DNA from: an uncultured Eubacteriales bacterium
GTDB lineage: Bacteria; Bacillota; Clostridia; Christensenellales; Borkfalkiaceae
DNA length: 64,000 nt
Assembly: GCA_900542935.1 (NCBI GenBank)
Contig: UQPN01000001.1
Span: 124,001-188,000, forward strand
Direction: 5' to 3'
Shown: positions 34,841 through 42,063 of the stretch, one piece after another
Layout: each line of letters begins with the position of its first letter
Position numbering within the stretch: the stretch's first letter is position 1
The notes under the pieces: generated by a model
Database searches by the model: none
Seen by the model: only the letters and a program-made list of their open reading frames with translations
What the model was told of the DNA's origin: nothing
Position numbers and translations under genes: made by a program

Positions 34841-35983
34841 ATGCCGCTTTTAAAATGCAGTGCAAGTAAGGCAAGATCGAAAAACGGAATAGGGTACATA
34901 ACCGATCCGAAGAAAGCGGCGATCGTGTCGGTGAAAAATTTATTCGACGACGAAGATTATGCAAAGCAATTCGAAGAAACGGCGGCGAGGTTCGGTAAAG
35001 GCGAAAAATACGACGAGCGGAAGTATTATCATTTTAAACTTTCCTGCGCGAGAAAAGATAACGTAACGCCCGAAAAAGCCCACGCGTATGCGGAAGAGAT
35101 AGCGGAAGCGTTTTTCAAAAATTACGAATGCGTAATCGCCACGCATACGGATACGCAGACTGTTCACAGCCACATTATCGTAAACGCCGTCGATCCGCTT
35201 ACAGGTAAAAAATTGCAATTTTCAAAGCAGGATTACGCAAAAATGAAAGACGAAGTAAACGCAATCGGCAGAAAATACGGCTTTACGGAAACGGAATTTC
35301 GGAAGCGCGGCAAAAACAGCAGAACGGCGGCAGAAAAGAAAATCATATTAAAAGGCGGAACGAGCTGGAAAGAAGAACTGCGCGAAGTCATAGCTGAAGC
35401 GGTAAAGAAAACGAAATCGCCCGAAGCGTTCAAAAAATATCTTGACGAATGTTACGGCGTAAAAATCACGCGGGACGGAAAGGATTATTCCTATCTGCAT
35501 CCGAACAAACAAAAACCGATCCGAGGGGAGCGGCTCGAAACAAATTATACGAAAAGCGAGGTAATAAAACGAATTGGAGAACAGAATAACGGGGTTAAGT
35601 CCTCAGCCTATAACGGAGGAAGAAGTGGATTTAACGGAAAACGTACCGGCAGCGGAACTGTGCGAGGAAGTAAAACGACTTACGGCAGAAACGCGGGAAG
35701 CGTTATTAGAGCAAGACTTGGCGGTATCGAACGAGAAATGCAACGGCTTAATTTTGCAGCTGAATGCGCGGGTAACGGACTTGACGCGGCAAGTGAGGAG
35801 CGTAAAATGGATGAACGAAGAACTCGCCTCGAGTTTGAAAGACGACGCAGAGAAGCTGACGAAAGAGATGAAAGAAGAAAATCGGAATATGCTTGCGAGC
35901 ATGCGGATAACACTTCAGAGAATAACGGAAACGGTAACGAAGATACAGGAAATAGTAAATACAACTATGGCAAAGGCGACTGA
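34841..35983 (+). CDS. mobA: MobA/MOBP-type relaxase
   Basis: This 380-residue relaxase opens MPLLKCSASKARSKNGIGYI and has YYHFKLSCARKDNVTPEKAH and the HUH motif THTDTQTVHSHIIVNAV (H102, H109, H111). The relaxase domain covers the first 240 or so residues. The last 130 residues are low-complexity, rich in R, E, N and G, with no recognisable fold, and are overlapped by another gene in a different frame. It would nick oriT and stay bound to the 5' end during transfer. There is no fused primase. This is a second relaxase distinct in family from the MobL at 8010. Confidence 0.88.
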   Translation: MPLLKCSASKARSKNGIGYITDPKKAAIVSVKNLFDDEDYAKQFEETAARFGKGEKYDERKYYHFKLSCARKDNVTPEKAHAYAEEIAEAFFKNYECVIATHTDTQTVHSHIIVNAVDPLTGKKLQFSKQDYAKMKDEVNAIGRKYGFTETEFRKRGKNSRTAAEKKIILKGGTSWKEELREVIAEAVKKTKSPEAFKKYLDECYGVKITRDGKDYSYLHPNKQKPIRGERLETNYTKSEVIKRIGEQNNGVKSSAYNGGRSGFNGKRTGSGTVRGSKTTYGRNAGSVIRARLGGIEREMQRLNFAAECAGNGLDAASEERKMDERRTRLEFERRRREADERDERRKSEYACEHADNTSENNGNGNEDTGNSKYNYGKGD

Positions 35984-36218
35984 CGAAGCGGGAGAGCTGT
36001 TAAAGGAAAGAGTTACCGAAGCGGCAGACGACGCGGCGTTTACAATCGACGAGCATGCAAAATCGATGAAAAAGAAAGTGGAAGCCCTCGAAAAAGAAGT
36101 GTATAAAGCCAAGGAAGATATACGCTTGGAGCGCGGTTTTCGCAAATTCTTCTTTTGGGTTACGCCCGCATTGTTGCTTTTGCGAAGCGTTATGACGGTA
36201 ATGTTGCTTTTGAGATAA
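35625..36218 (+). CDS. MobB-like coiled-coil membrane protein overlapping mobA
   Basis: GTG 35625 has GGAGGA five bases upstream, inside mobA (+1 frame relative to it), and the frame runs 235 bases past the mobA stop. The 197-residue product is a long coiled coil (about residues 15-165) with a C-terminal membrane segment (FFFWVTPALLLLRSVMTVMLLL). RSF1010 mobB and ColE1 mbeB/mbeD are likewise overprinted on the relaxase gene, and MobB has a membrane segment that helps couple the relaxosome to the transfer channel. Sequence similarity to them is not claimed. The overlap is 359 bases. Confidence 0.6.
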   Translation: MDLTENVPAAELCEEVKRLTAETREALLEQDLAVSNEKCNGLILQLNARVTDLTRQVRSVKWMNEELASSLKDDAEKLTKEMKEENRNMLASMRITLQRITETVTKIQEIVNTTMAKATDEAGELLKERVTEAADDAAFTIDEHAKSMKKKVEALEKEVYKAKEDIRLERGFRKFFFWVTPALLLLRSVMTVMLLLR

Positions 36219-36248
36219 AAAATTTTTTCAAAAAGTAATAATTTTAGC

Positions 36249-36277
36249 TTGACTATAAAATGGCAAGCAAGTATAAT
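36249..36277 (+). promoter_or_regulatory. Promoter of tnpV copy 2
   Basis: TTGACT (36249-36254), 17 bases, TATAAT (36272-36277). Confidence 0.75.
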
Positions 36278-36289
36278 GTAATTACAATA

Positions 36290-36303
36290 TCGTATATATA
36301 CGA
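36290..36303 (+). promoter_or_regulatory. Palindromic operator TCGTATATATACGA
   Basis: A perfect 14-bp palindrome of the form TCGTAT-N2-ATACGA lies just downstream of the predicted start site and 25 bases before the tnpV ATG. It is the same site as at 9492-9505. Confidence 0.55.
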
Positions 36304-36328
36304 GAATATAAAAACAGGAGATGAAGAT

Positions 36329-36682
36329 ATGAAAGCCACGGAAGTGATACGAAAAGCAAATTCGGGCGAGGGGTTAACGGTGGAAGAAATTAAAATTTAC
36401 AACGCTAACGTAAAACCGCAGAAACACGTTTACGGCAAGTACGGAACGCTTGCAAAAAAGTATCTCGAAGATAAAGGGATCGACTGGACGATTGCAGATC
36501 TCCCCGAATATTTACACGGCGTAGACAAAATGGCGGAAGCGCTTTACGATGATATGTGGAATAAACTTTCCGGATGCGAGCAGTATCGCCGAACGGGAGA
36601 TTATTTGGTCGATGTTAAGAGAATTAACGCTATTGAGAAAATCATCGAAGAAGAAATATTGAATGAAATTGTCTATGTATAG
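36329..36682 (+). CDS. tnpV: TnpV-like transposon protein, copy 2
   Basis: The 117-residue product is a clear paralogue of the protein at 9530. Shared blocks are GEGLTVEEIKIY, HVYGKYGTLAKKYLEDKGID, LPEYLHGVDKMAEALY and the C-terminal EEILNEIVYV. ATG 36329 is used with AGGAG eight bases upstream; an ATG at 36321 is out of frame and stops after three codons. It lies 110 bases after the MobB-like gene with its own promoter. The two copies are similar but clearly diverged, so the modules have separate histories rather than being a fresh duplication. Confidence 0.7.
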   Translation: MKATEVIRKANSGEGLTVEEIKIYNANVKPQKHVYGKYGTLAKKYLEDKGIDWTIADLPEYLHGVDKMAEALYDDMWNKLSGCEQYRRTGDYLVDVKRINAIEKIIEEEILNEIVYV

Positions 36683-36693
36683 AGGCTGAAATT

Positions 36694-36816
36694 ATGAAAT
36701 TATTAAAAGTGTTGAACGTAACGGGAAGAATTTTGTTTGCGGGTTTATTGATAATAAGTCATATTATAATGGGTATTATAGGGATTATTATTTGCGCTGT
36801 TACGTCACAAAAATAA
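36694..36816 (+). CDS. 40-residue hydrophobic peptide, copy 2
   Basis: ATG 36694 is 11 bases after tnpV. The peptide opens MKLLKVLNVTGR, then has a membrane segment (ILFAGLLIISHIIMGIIGII) and ends ICAVTSQK. It has the same length and end as the peptide at 9900-10022. Function unknown. Confidence 0.6.
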   Translation: MKLLKVLNVTGRILFAGLLIISHIIMGIIGIIICAVTSQK

Positions 36817-36923
36817 ATTCGCAGGCGATATAAAAATTAATCTGAAAAAGCGAACGAGGCGGACAGCGGTAGTTTGTTTATTTCGGAAATATTAAAAATG
36901 GAGGATAATACGCTATAAATGGA

Positions 36924-36986
36924 GAGAGAACATTGTATCTATATGGTGAGAGAACATAGTAACCGTTCGGGGAAGAGAACATTGTA
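36924..36986 (+). repeat. Three iteron-like direct repeats, 24-25 bp period
   Basis: The word GAGAGAACATTGTA recurs at 36924, 36948 (one change) and 36973 (AAGAGAACATTGTA), each about one to two helix turns apart. This sits where the RHH gene would be expected from the left module. It may be binding sites for a replication or partition protein, or the multiple-repeat end of a lost IS21-type insertion. Confidence 0.55.
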
Positions 36987-37015
36987 CCCTGTAGCAAAAA
37001 TTAAAAATTACAGGA

Positions 37016-37192
37016 GTGACAAAGGAACAAAAGAAATTAAAAGAGGTAATGGACGAAAAGTATGTGGCTTTCTTATTGCTTGAAAGCATGTACGAATCTG
37101 GGAAAATTAACAAGGCAACGTATGAAAACGTGCTTAAAGAAAAAAGGAATTATATCGAAGAAAAGTATAATTTAAAGGATGTGACGGTATGA
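37016..37192 (+). CDS. Small SHOCT-like protein, copy 2
   Basis: The frame encodes 58 residues from GTG 37016, or 47 from ATG 37049, which has AAGAGG close upstream. The first choice has a Shine-Dalgarno that is too close. The product has VAFLLLESMYESGKINKATYENVLKE, the same short helical pair as the protein at 10472. The stop overlaps the following recombinase ATG (ATGA), mirroring the left module. The N-terminus is shorter than copy 1. Confidence 0.5.
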   Translation: MTKEQKKLKEVMDEKYVAFLLLESMYESGKINKATYENVLKEKRNYIEEKYNLKDVTV

Positions 37193-37317
37193 GCAGGGTG
37201 ATTTTATCTGATTTATCGGAAAATAAAGTGGTTTTGCCGACGAATGTATCGACGTTTGACAGGGACAGGCAGCGCAGCGTTGTATTTTACGGACGGGTAA
37301 GTACCGAAGACGAGTAA
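37189..37317 (+). pseudogene. Serine recombinase remnant (first 42 codons)
   Basis: The frame opens MSRVILSDLSENKVVLPTNV and reaches RSVVFYGRVSTEDE, which includes the catalytic-serine strand, then stops. The left-module recombinase has VVFYGRVSTEHE at the same place. Nothing of the other 550 residues follows, so the second module has lost its integrase by deletion and depends on another enzyme for movement. Confidence 0.8.
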
Positions 37318-37418
37318 ACATAGGGGAAACAATCAAACAGCAAGTTCGTAAATATTTAAAAATACTGAAGAAAGTGGTCAAACGACGCTATTTTTCATGC
37401 GAGGATGCGTGTTTCGGC

Positions 37419-37447
37419 TTGAAATAATCTTGAAAATATAGTATAAT
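37419..37447 (+). promoter_or_regulatory. Promoter of the AlbA_2/Schlafen-type gene
   Basis: TTGAAA (37419-37424), 17 bases, TATAAT (37442-37447). AGGAGG-like GGAGGG lies 14 bases before ATG 37487. Confidence 0.75.
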
Positions 37448-37486
37448 AAAAATGGAAAAGTGTAAGATCGGAGGGATTGACAGGCT

Positions 37487-38899
37487 ATGCCGAAAAGATT
37501 TGAAGAATTGATCGCTCAAGGCGAAGGAATATCGATTGAATTCAAAGAGTGTAAAGACGCTTTGCCGAAAAACGTGTTTGAAACGTTATGCGCATTTCTG
37601 AATCGTTTCGGCGGAGATATTTTTCTCGGTTTGAAAGATGACGGCACCATTATCGGCGTCGATAAAGACAAATCGAAAAAGATAAGAGCAGATTTTGTAT
37701 CCGCGATGAACAATCCGCAGAAAATATTTCCGACGGTGTATTTGCCAGTCGATGAGTTTGAATTAGACGGCAAAACGATTTTACACGTTTACGTTCCGGA
37801 AAGTTCGCAGGTGCATAACACCAACAGGCGGATTTTTGACAGAAACGAGGACGGCGATTTTGATATTACGGATAATACCGATCTCGTTGCGGCAATGTAT
37901 ATCAGAAAACAACGCGAATATACGGAAAATACCGTTTTCCCGTATGCGACGGAAAATGACCTGAAACAAGACCTTATCGACCGCGCGCGGATTATGGCGA
38001 CAAACAGAAATCCGCATCACCCGTGGGAGCGGATGACGAACGAAGAAATTTTGCGTAACGCGGGGCTGTATAAGAAAAATCTTCAGACGGGCGAAAGCGG
38101 ATATACGCTTGCGTGTATTCTGCTTTTCGGAACGGACGAAGCGATTTTATCGGCGTTGCCGCACCATAAAACGGACGCGATTTATCGGGTGAACGAAACG
38201 GACAGGTATGACGACAGGGACGATATTCGTTGTAACCTGATCGAAAGTTACGATCGGCTTATGGCTTTTATCGAAAAGCACGTGGACGATAAGTTTTATA
38301 TGGAAAACGAAATTCGCGTAAGCGCGAGAAATAAATTGTTTCGCGAAGTCATTGCAAACATGCTTATTCACCGCGAATATTCCAACGCATATCCCGCAAA
38401 ACTTATCATCGAAAAAGATTGCGTAAGAACGGAAAACGGCAATAAAGCGCGCGGTCTCGGAACGATAAGTTTAACGGATTTCGTGCCGTATCCGAAAAAT
38501 CCCGTAATCGCGTCTGTTTTTAAAGAAATCGGCTGGGCGGAGGAACTCGGCTCGGGCGTGAGAAATATCGTAAAATACAGCAAAGTGTATTCGGGAACGA
38601 TTCCCGAATTTATCGACGGCGACGTTTTCAAAACGAAAATATCTTTGAATGGGACTGTAAACGGGACTGTAAGTGGCACTGTAAATGACACTGTAAACGT
38701 CGATGTAAATTTATCGGAAACCGAGAAAGCGGTGCTGGATTGTATAAGAGATAACAATTCCATCGGCGTTGCGGAAATTGTTAGTCGGACAGAAAAAGGA
38801 AGAAGCACTATCATGCGCTCTATCAAATCTTTAAAAGAAAAAGGATTTATTCGGCGCGTCGGTTCGGATAAAACGGGCAGTTGGGAAATTCTCCGATAA
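37487..38899 (+). CDS. AlbA_2 (Schlafen-type) putative transcriptional regulator
   Basis: The 470-residue protein has an N-terminal AlbA_2 domain (GISIEFKECKDAL, NRFGGDIFLGLKDDGTIIGV), a middle region, a HATPase_c_4-like part (NKLFREVIANMLIHREYSN, GWAEELGSGVRNIVKY) and a C-terminal winged helix (NNSIGVAEIVSRTEKGRSTI). Between the last two is a short repeat of TVNG/TVSG/TVND units (about residues 387-403). This family is common in defence islands and mobile elements, with members acting as regulators or RNA-targeting proteins. The gene looks complete. It lies just outside the broken second module. Confidence 0.8.
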   Translation: MPKRFEELIAQGEGISIEFKECKDALPKNVFETLCAFLNRFGGDIFLGLKDDGTIIGVDKDKSKKIRADFVSAMNNPQKIFPTVYLPVDEFELDGKTILHVYVPESSQVHNTNRRIFDRNEDGDFDITDNTDLVAAMYIRKQREYTENTVFPYATENDLKQDLIDRARIMATNRNPHHPWERMTNEEILRNAGLYKKNLQTGESGYTLACILLFGTDEAILSALPHHKTDAIYRVNETDRYDDRDDIRCNLIESYDRLMAFIEKHVDDKFYMENEIRVSARNKLFREVIANMLIHREYSNAYPAKLIIEKDCVRTENGNKARGLGTISLTDFVPYPKNPVIASVFKEIGWAEELGSGVRNIVKYSKVYSGTIPEFIDGDVFKTKISLNGTVNGTVSGTVNDTVNVDVNLSETEKAVLDCIRDNNSIGVAEIVSRTEKGRSTIMRSIKSLKEKGFIRRVGSDKTGSWEILR

Positions 38900-38929
38900 C
38901 GGCGAAAAAAATAAAAAATTTTATTAACT

Positions 38930-38963
38930 ATGACAACCGCTGACATATTTAATGTGCTAAAAT
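38930..38963 (+). promoter_or_regulatory. Operator ATGAC-N7-GACAT with extended -10 TGCTAAAAT
   Basis: The arrangement is the same as at 17901-17934, with identical spacing, 36 bases before ATG 38999. Confidence 0.5.
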
Positions 38964-38998
38964 AGAACGAACGAAGAGATTTACAGGAGAAAACTTAA

Positions 38999-39232
38999 AT
39001 GAAAAACATTACAAAAGTGCAATCAATAGAGCCTAACATCGCCGATTTGGCTAACGGCTGGTTGAAATCATATAGATTGAATTATAAACTCGAACAGGAG
39101 TCGCTTAATTCAGAAATAGATCAGGCTCTTAACGAATACGTTTCAAAAAGCGGTGGCGTCGGAGGAAACAGACCCGATGTTAAATTGTTGTTGCAAGATA
39201 ATAATCTTGTAAGTTACCCTAAAATTTTGTGA
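38999..39232 (+). pseudogene. N-terminal fragment of a putative restriction endonuclease
   Basis: The frame encodes 77 residues from ATG 38999 with AGGAG upstream. The segment SGGVGGNRPDVKLLLQDNNL followed by YPKIL looks like the beginning of a PD-(D/E)XK restriction nuclease. The frame ends just before the EXK motif would come. The later intergenic sequence contains no continuation, so this is likely a deletion remnant. A small intact protein cannot be excluded. Confidence 0.45.
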
Positions 39233-39673
39233 AGGGTTCAAATGCTGAACTCTTATTGTTGGTAAAAGTTTTATATAAAAAATTGCCGAGTGTTCAAATG
39301 GTGAACACTCGGGAGTGATATATTCGAAATATAAGCAAGAAAATTAAAAAAGTTTTCTCGTGTCACACAATGGGGGTGTTGCGGGAATTATATAATTTTC
39401 TTGTAAAAATCTTTTTCGTTTGACAAAATGGTGGTAAAGCAAGATTGATAAAATAAAACTAAAAAATAATTTTCCGATATATCACCCATGCTGGGATTTA
39501 TCCGTGATTCCGAGTAATATTATGGGTATGCTCGTGGCGGCTTTGGAGAAGGAAATAACGAGAATTATGGAAGAAGGTAAAGCGGGATAGATAAACAATC
39601 TATATTAAAGAGCCGAAACTTAAAAACAATCAAAAACGCATATAAAATCATTAAAAACAAAAACGTATGGCGA
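39233..39673 (+). other. Intergenic scar region with paired inverted repeats
   Basis: No gene is seen. Two related inverted repeats, GGTTCA-AATGC-TGAACT (about 39235-39251) and CCGAGTGTTCA-AATGG-TGAACACTCGG (39286-39312), share the core TTCAAATGSTGAA. Neither has a T tract. A frame of 28 codons at 39504-39590 (MLVAALEKEITRIMEEGKAG at its end) has no start signal and is probably the tail of a deleted gene. This marks the likely right boundary between mobile DNA and chromosome. Confidence 0.45.
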
Positions 39674-39703
39674 TTGACGGTTTGCGATGAACGGTGATAC
39701 AAT
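39674..39703 (+). promoter_or_regulatory. Promoter of the first glucuronide-locus genes
   Basis: TTGACG (39674-39679), 18 bases, TACAAT (39698-39703), 79 bases before ATG 39783. Confidence 0.6.
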
Positions 39704-39782
39704 ATAAATAAAAGGAAATTCGATAAAGCAGACCGGAGTTCGGACGAAGAACATATCGGAATTAAACAAACAGGAGAAAAAG

Positions 39783-40418
39783 ATGAAAGATATAAAACTT
39801 GTAAACAAACGTATTCTGATAGACAAGTCGAAAATAATCTACGACAAAAACCTCGACGAAACGTGGCGGGACGATTGGCTCGTTATGGCGGGGGAGTGGA
39901 CGTGCGAGGACGGATGCCTTATCGGCGTGGAGCGCGGAAACAAAGGCGGAGTTTTGTTCTATAAGGAAGAATTCGACGGCAAAAACGTTATGCTTACGTG
40001 CAGAATAAGTTCCGTTCTGCCCGCGACGCGCGACGTAAACGGTATTTTTTGCGCCGGATGGGACGAAAAAACCGATTATCTTTCGGACTATTATGTTTGC
40101 GGTCTGAACGGTTGGTACGACAATAAAGCGGGAATCGAGGGATGCAAAGCCGGCGTGGGCGATTTTTGCGGAATGTCCGCGACGTCTTATCGTTACGAGC
40201 CCGGAAAGGAAATAGAATTCACTTTCGGAGCGGTCGATGGGCATTGTTTTATGGTGGTGGACGACATGCTTGTCGCCGAGCATCTCGACGGGATTCTGAA
40301 ACTCAGAAAAGGTCACATAGGCTTTTCGCCGTATTGCACGATACTTAAAATCCGCGATATCGTAATCCGCGAAATCGCGTACGAGAAATTCCAGCAGTCA
40401 TACGACCCGGAGTTCTGA
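39783..40418 (+). CDS. Concanavalin-like beta-sandwich protein, carbohydrate locus
   Basis: This 211-residue cytoplasmic-type protein has no signal peptide. WLVMAGEWTCEDGCLIGV, GGVLFYKEEFDGKNVMLTC, EIEFTFGAVDGHCFMVVDDM and KGHIGFSPYCTILKIRDIVI alternate as in concanavalin/LamG-like jelly rolls (DUF1080/DUF1961 type). Relatives sit in polysaccharide-use clusters. The Shine-Dalgarno is AGGAG. The next gene starts five bases downstream. It probably binds or trims an imported glycan; no catalytic residues are recognised. Confidence 0.5.
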   Translation: MKDIKLVNKRILIDKSKIIYDKNLDETWRDDWLVMAGEWTCEDGCLIGVERGNKGGVLFYKEEFDGKNVMLTCRISSVLPATRDVNGIFCAGWDEKTDYLSDYYVCGLNGWYDNKAGIEGCKAGVGDFCGMSATSYRYEPGKEIEFTFGAVDGHCFMVVDDMLVAEHLDGILKLRKGHIGFSPYCTILKIRDIVIREIAYEKFQQSYDPEF

Positions 40419-40423
40419 GACAG

Positions 40424-40975
40424 ATGAAAAAATATTTGATGAAAGACAATCGCGACGGATCGGAAGCGGTCTACGAAACTTCGGTCGGGATATCCGAAAC
40501 GGATACGGAGATAACGTTCGCGTTCGACGCGAAACATTCCGGATTTTATTGTCCGTATCACGAATATAACGAAATTCATTCGTGCGGAGACGCGGTAGAG
40601 GTGCTTATAGGGACGGATCCCGGGCGCGGTAAATATTACGAGATCGAGGTAAGCCCGGAAAACGGGAAAATGCTCGCTCTTATGCGGTATCTCGGCACGG
40701 ACGGCGAGGGCAAAGTGAAACTCGACATCGGTTTTATCGACGAAAGTAAATGTTTTTTTCGTTCGTCGGTAACAAGAACGTCGGACGGTTACGTCGCCGT
40801 TATAACGATAAACAAAGACGAGGCGGGATTAAACGGGGACGGAGTTTACTTTAATGCGTATCGTCTCGAAACGGACGGAGGCGAGCAGGAAAAACACCTG
40901 TTCGCGCTCAATCCGACGATGTGCGGAAAGTTCCATGTTCCGTCGAAGTACGTGTATCTTAAAGATTTCGTGTAG
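40424..40975 (+). CDS. CBM9/DOMON-like carbohydrate-binding domain protein
   Basis: This 183-residue protein has no signal peptide. EITFAFDAKHSGFYCPYHEY, GDAVEVLIGTD, GKYYEIEVSPENGKMLALM and GVYFNAYRLETDG follow the pattern of family-9-like carbohydrate-binding domains. It forms a two-gene unit with the preceding protein and ends at a bidirectional terminator facing the AraC regulator. The lack of an export signal suggests a cytoplasmic partner in glycan processing or sensing. Confidence 0.6.
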   Translation: MKKYLMKDNRDGSEAVYETSVGISETDTEITFAFDAKHSGFYCPYHEYNEIHSCGDAVEVLIGTDPGRGKYYEIEVSPENGKMLALMRYLGTDGEGKVKLDIGFIDESKCFFRSSVTRTSDGYVAVITINKDEAGLNGDGVYFNAYRLETDGGEQEKHLFALNPTMCGKFHVPSKYVYLKDFV

Positions 40976-40981
40976 TATAAA

Positions 40982-41010
40982 AAGAAGGCTTCTGTCGTAA
41001 GAGCCTTCTT
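40982..41010. terminator. Bidirectional terminator between convergent genes
   Basis: AAGAAGGCT/AGCCTTCTT, a 9-bp stem with an A-rich side and a T-rich side, between the CBM9-like gene (plus) and the AraC gene (minus). Confidence 0.75.
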
Positions 41011-41015
41011 TTCGG

Positions 41016-41837
41016 TTAAAACACGGATACGCGGTATCTGGCTGCGTATTGCGACGGGGTAAGCCCCGTTTTTTCTTTAAAAAACACGCAAAATCTCGAA
41101 TGAGTCGCATAACCTATGCTCGTGGCGATCGATTCGTGGGAGTAAGTCGTTCCGACAAGCAGTCTTTTGGCGTAGGCAAGTCGTTTTTCCTTGAGGTAAT
41201 TCGACGGCGTTACGCCGGTTTCTTTTTTGAAAACGGCGTTGAGATGAGAATACGAATAGTTGGTTTTTGCTATCAGGTCGTCGAGGTGCAGCGCAAGATT
41301 TTCGGGCTTTTCGAGCAGAGCGATAAAACTGCTTACGCCGGCAGAGTACGTCGTTTTTCTTTGTTTGTTGTCAAGAGATAATATTATTTCGTTGACAAAA
41401 GCAAGCAAAAACATATCGCAAGTTGTGGTGTATGTTCCGTCGGCGGCGGATACGAGGTAGTGATCCGAAATTGATTTAATGTACTTTTCGTCCGTCTTGG
41501 ATAAGCAAATTTCGATATAGTCGAGCGAGAGCAAATCGGATAGCGAGCCTGCGGCGAGAAGGTTAAAAAGCATTAAAAAATATTCTTCTTTCACACAGAA
41601 AGTTATATAGGTGGAGCGTTTCGTGTTTTCGCGCGTGCAGTGCGTGTCGTCCGGTCGGAGAACGCAAAGAGTCCCGGCTTTTATAACGCGTAACTCTCCG
41701 TTGATTTCATGCGTGTATTCGCCCGAAGTGACGTATATAAACTCCCAGTATCCGTCGTGACTGTGCAAAATCGGATAATCGCCCGTTCTGAAATAGAAAT
41801 ACGCCTCGCTGTCGGACGGCATTTGCAGTTTTGTCAT
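41016..41837 (-). CDS. AraC-family transcriptional regulator
   Basis: This 273-residue protein has an N-terminal cupin sensor domain (HSHDGYWEFIYVTSGEYTHE, VIKAGTLCVLRPDDTHC) and a C-terminal AraC double helix-turn-helix (NYSYSHLNAVFKKETGVTPS, SIGYATHSRFCVFFKEKTGL). It is transcribed divergently from the sugar-binding lipoprotein gene with 226 bases between, the usual place for the locus activator. It probably senses a uronide or oligosaccharide and activates the 42-63 kb operon. The ligand is not deducible. Confidence 0.9.
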   Translation of the reverse strand: MTKLQMPSDSEAYFYFRTGDYPILHSHDGYWEFIYVTSGEYTHEINGELRVIKAGTLCVLRPDDTHCTRENTKRSTYITFCVKEEYFLMLFNLLAAGSLSDLLSLDYIEICLSKTDEKYIKSISDHYLVSAADGTYTTTCDMFLLAFVNEIILSLDNKQRKTTYSAGVSSFIALLEKPENLALHLDDLIAKTNYSYSHLNAVFKKETGVTPSNYLKEKRLAYAKRLLVGTTYSHESIATSIGYATHSRFCVFFKEKTGLTPSQYAARYRVSVF

Positions 41838-41858
41838 GGTACACCCCCGTACACCGAT

Positions 41859-41887
41859 ATTTTATCACTTTCTTCGGGGTTTGTCAA
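41859..41887 (-). promoter_or_regulatory. Promoter of the AraC regulator
   Basis: On the minus strand TTGACA (41887-41882), 17 bases, TAAAAT (41864-41859). Confidence 0.7.
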
Positions 41888-41969
41888 TTGCGATTGACGA
41901 ACGAAGAAAATATTTTCGCACGGAACGTCGAAATAAGCAAAAAAAGAAATAAAGCAAGTAAAAAAAGTA

Positions 41970-41998
41970 TTGAAACGAAACAGTCAAAAGGTTATAAT
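41970..41998 (+). promoter_or_regulatory. Promoter of the ABC transporter operon
   Basis: TTGAAA (41970-41975), 17 bases, TATAAT (41993-41998), 65 bases before ATG 42064. Confidence 0.75.
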
Positions 41999-42063
41999 AA
42001 AGAAGGTAACAGTCGGAAAGTTTGCTTTTCGCAATTTAAAATTTTACTTACGGAGCGAAAATT

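Noticed and set aside
36924..36986. Possible CRISPR array
   Set aside because: Only three imperfect repeats with 10-base gaps; no spacer-sized intervals and no cas genes in the window.
39504..39590. 28-codon frame before the glucuronide locus
   Set aside because: No start signal or homologue recognised. Treated as a tail of a deleted gene and described with the intergenic region.
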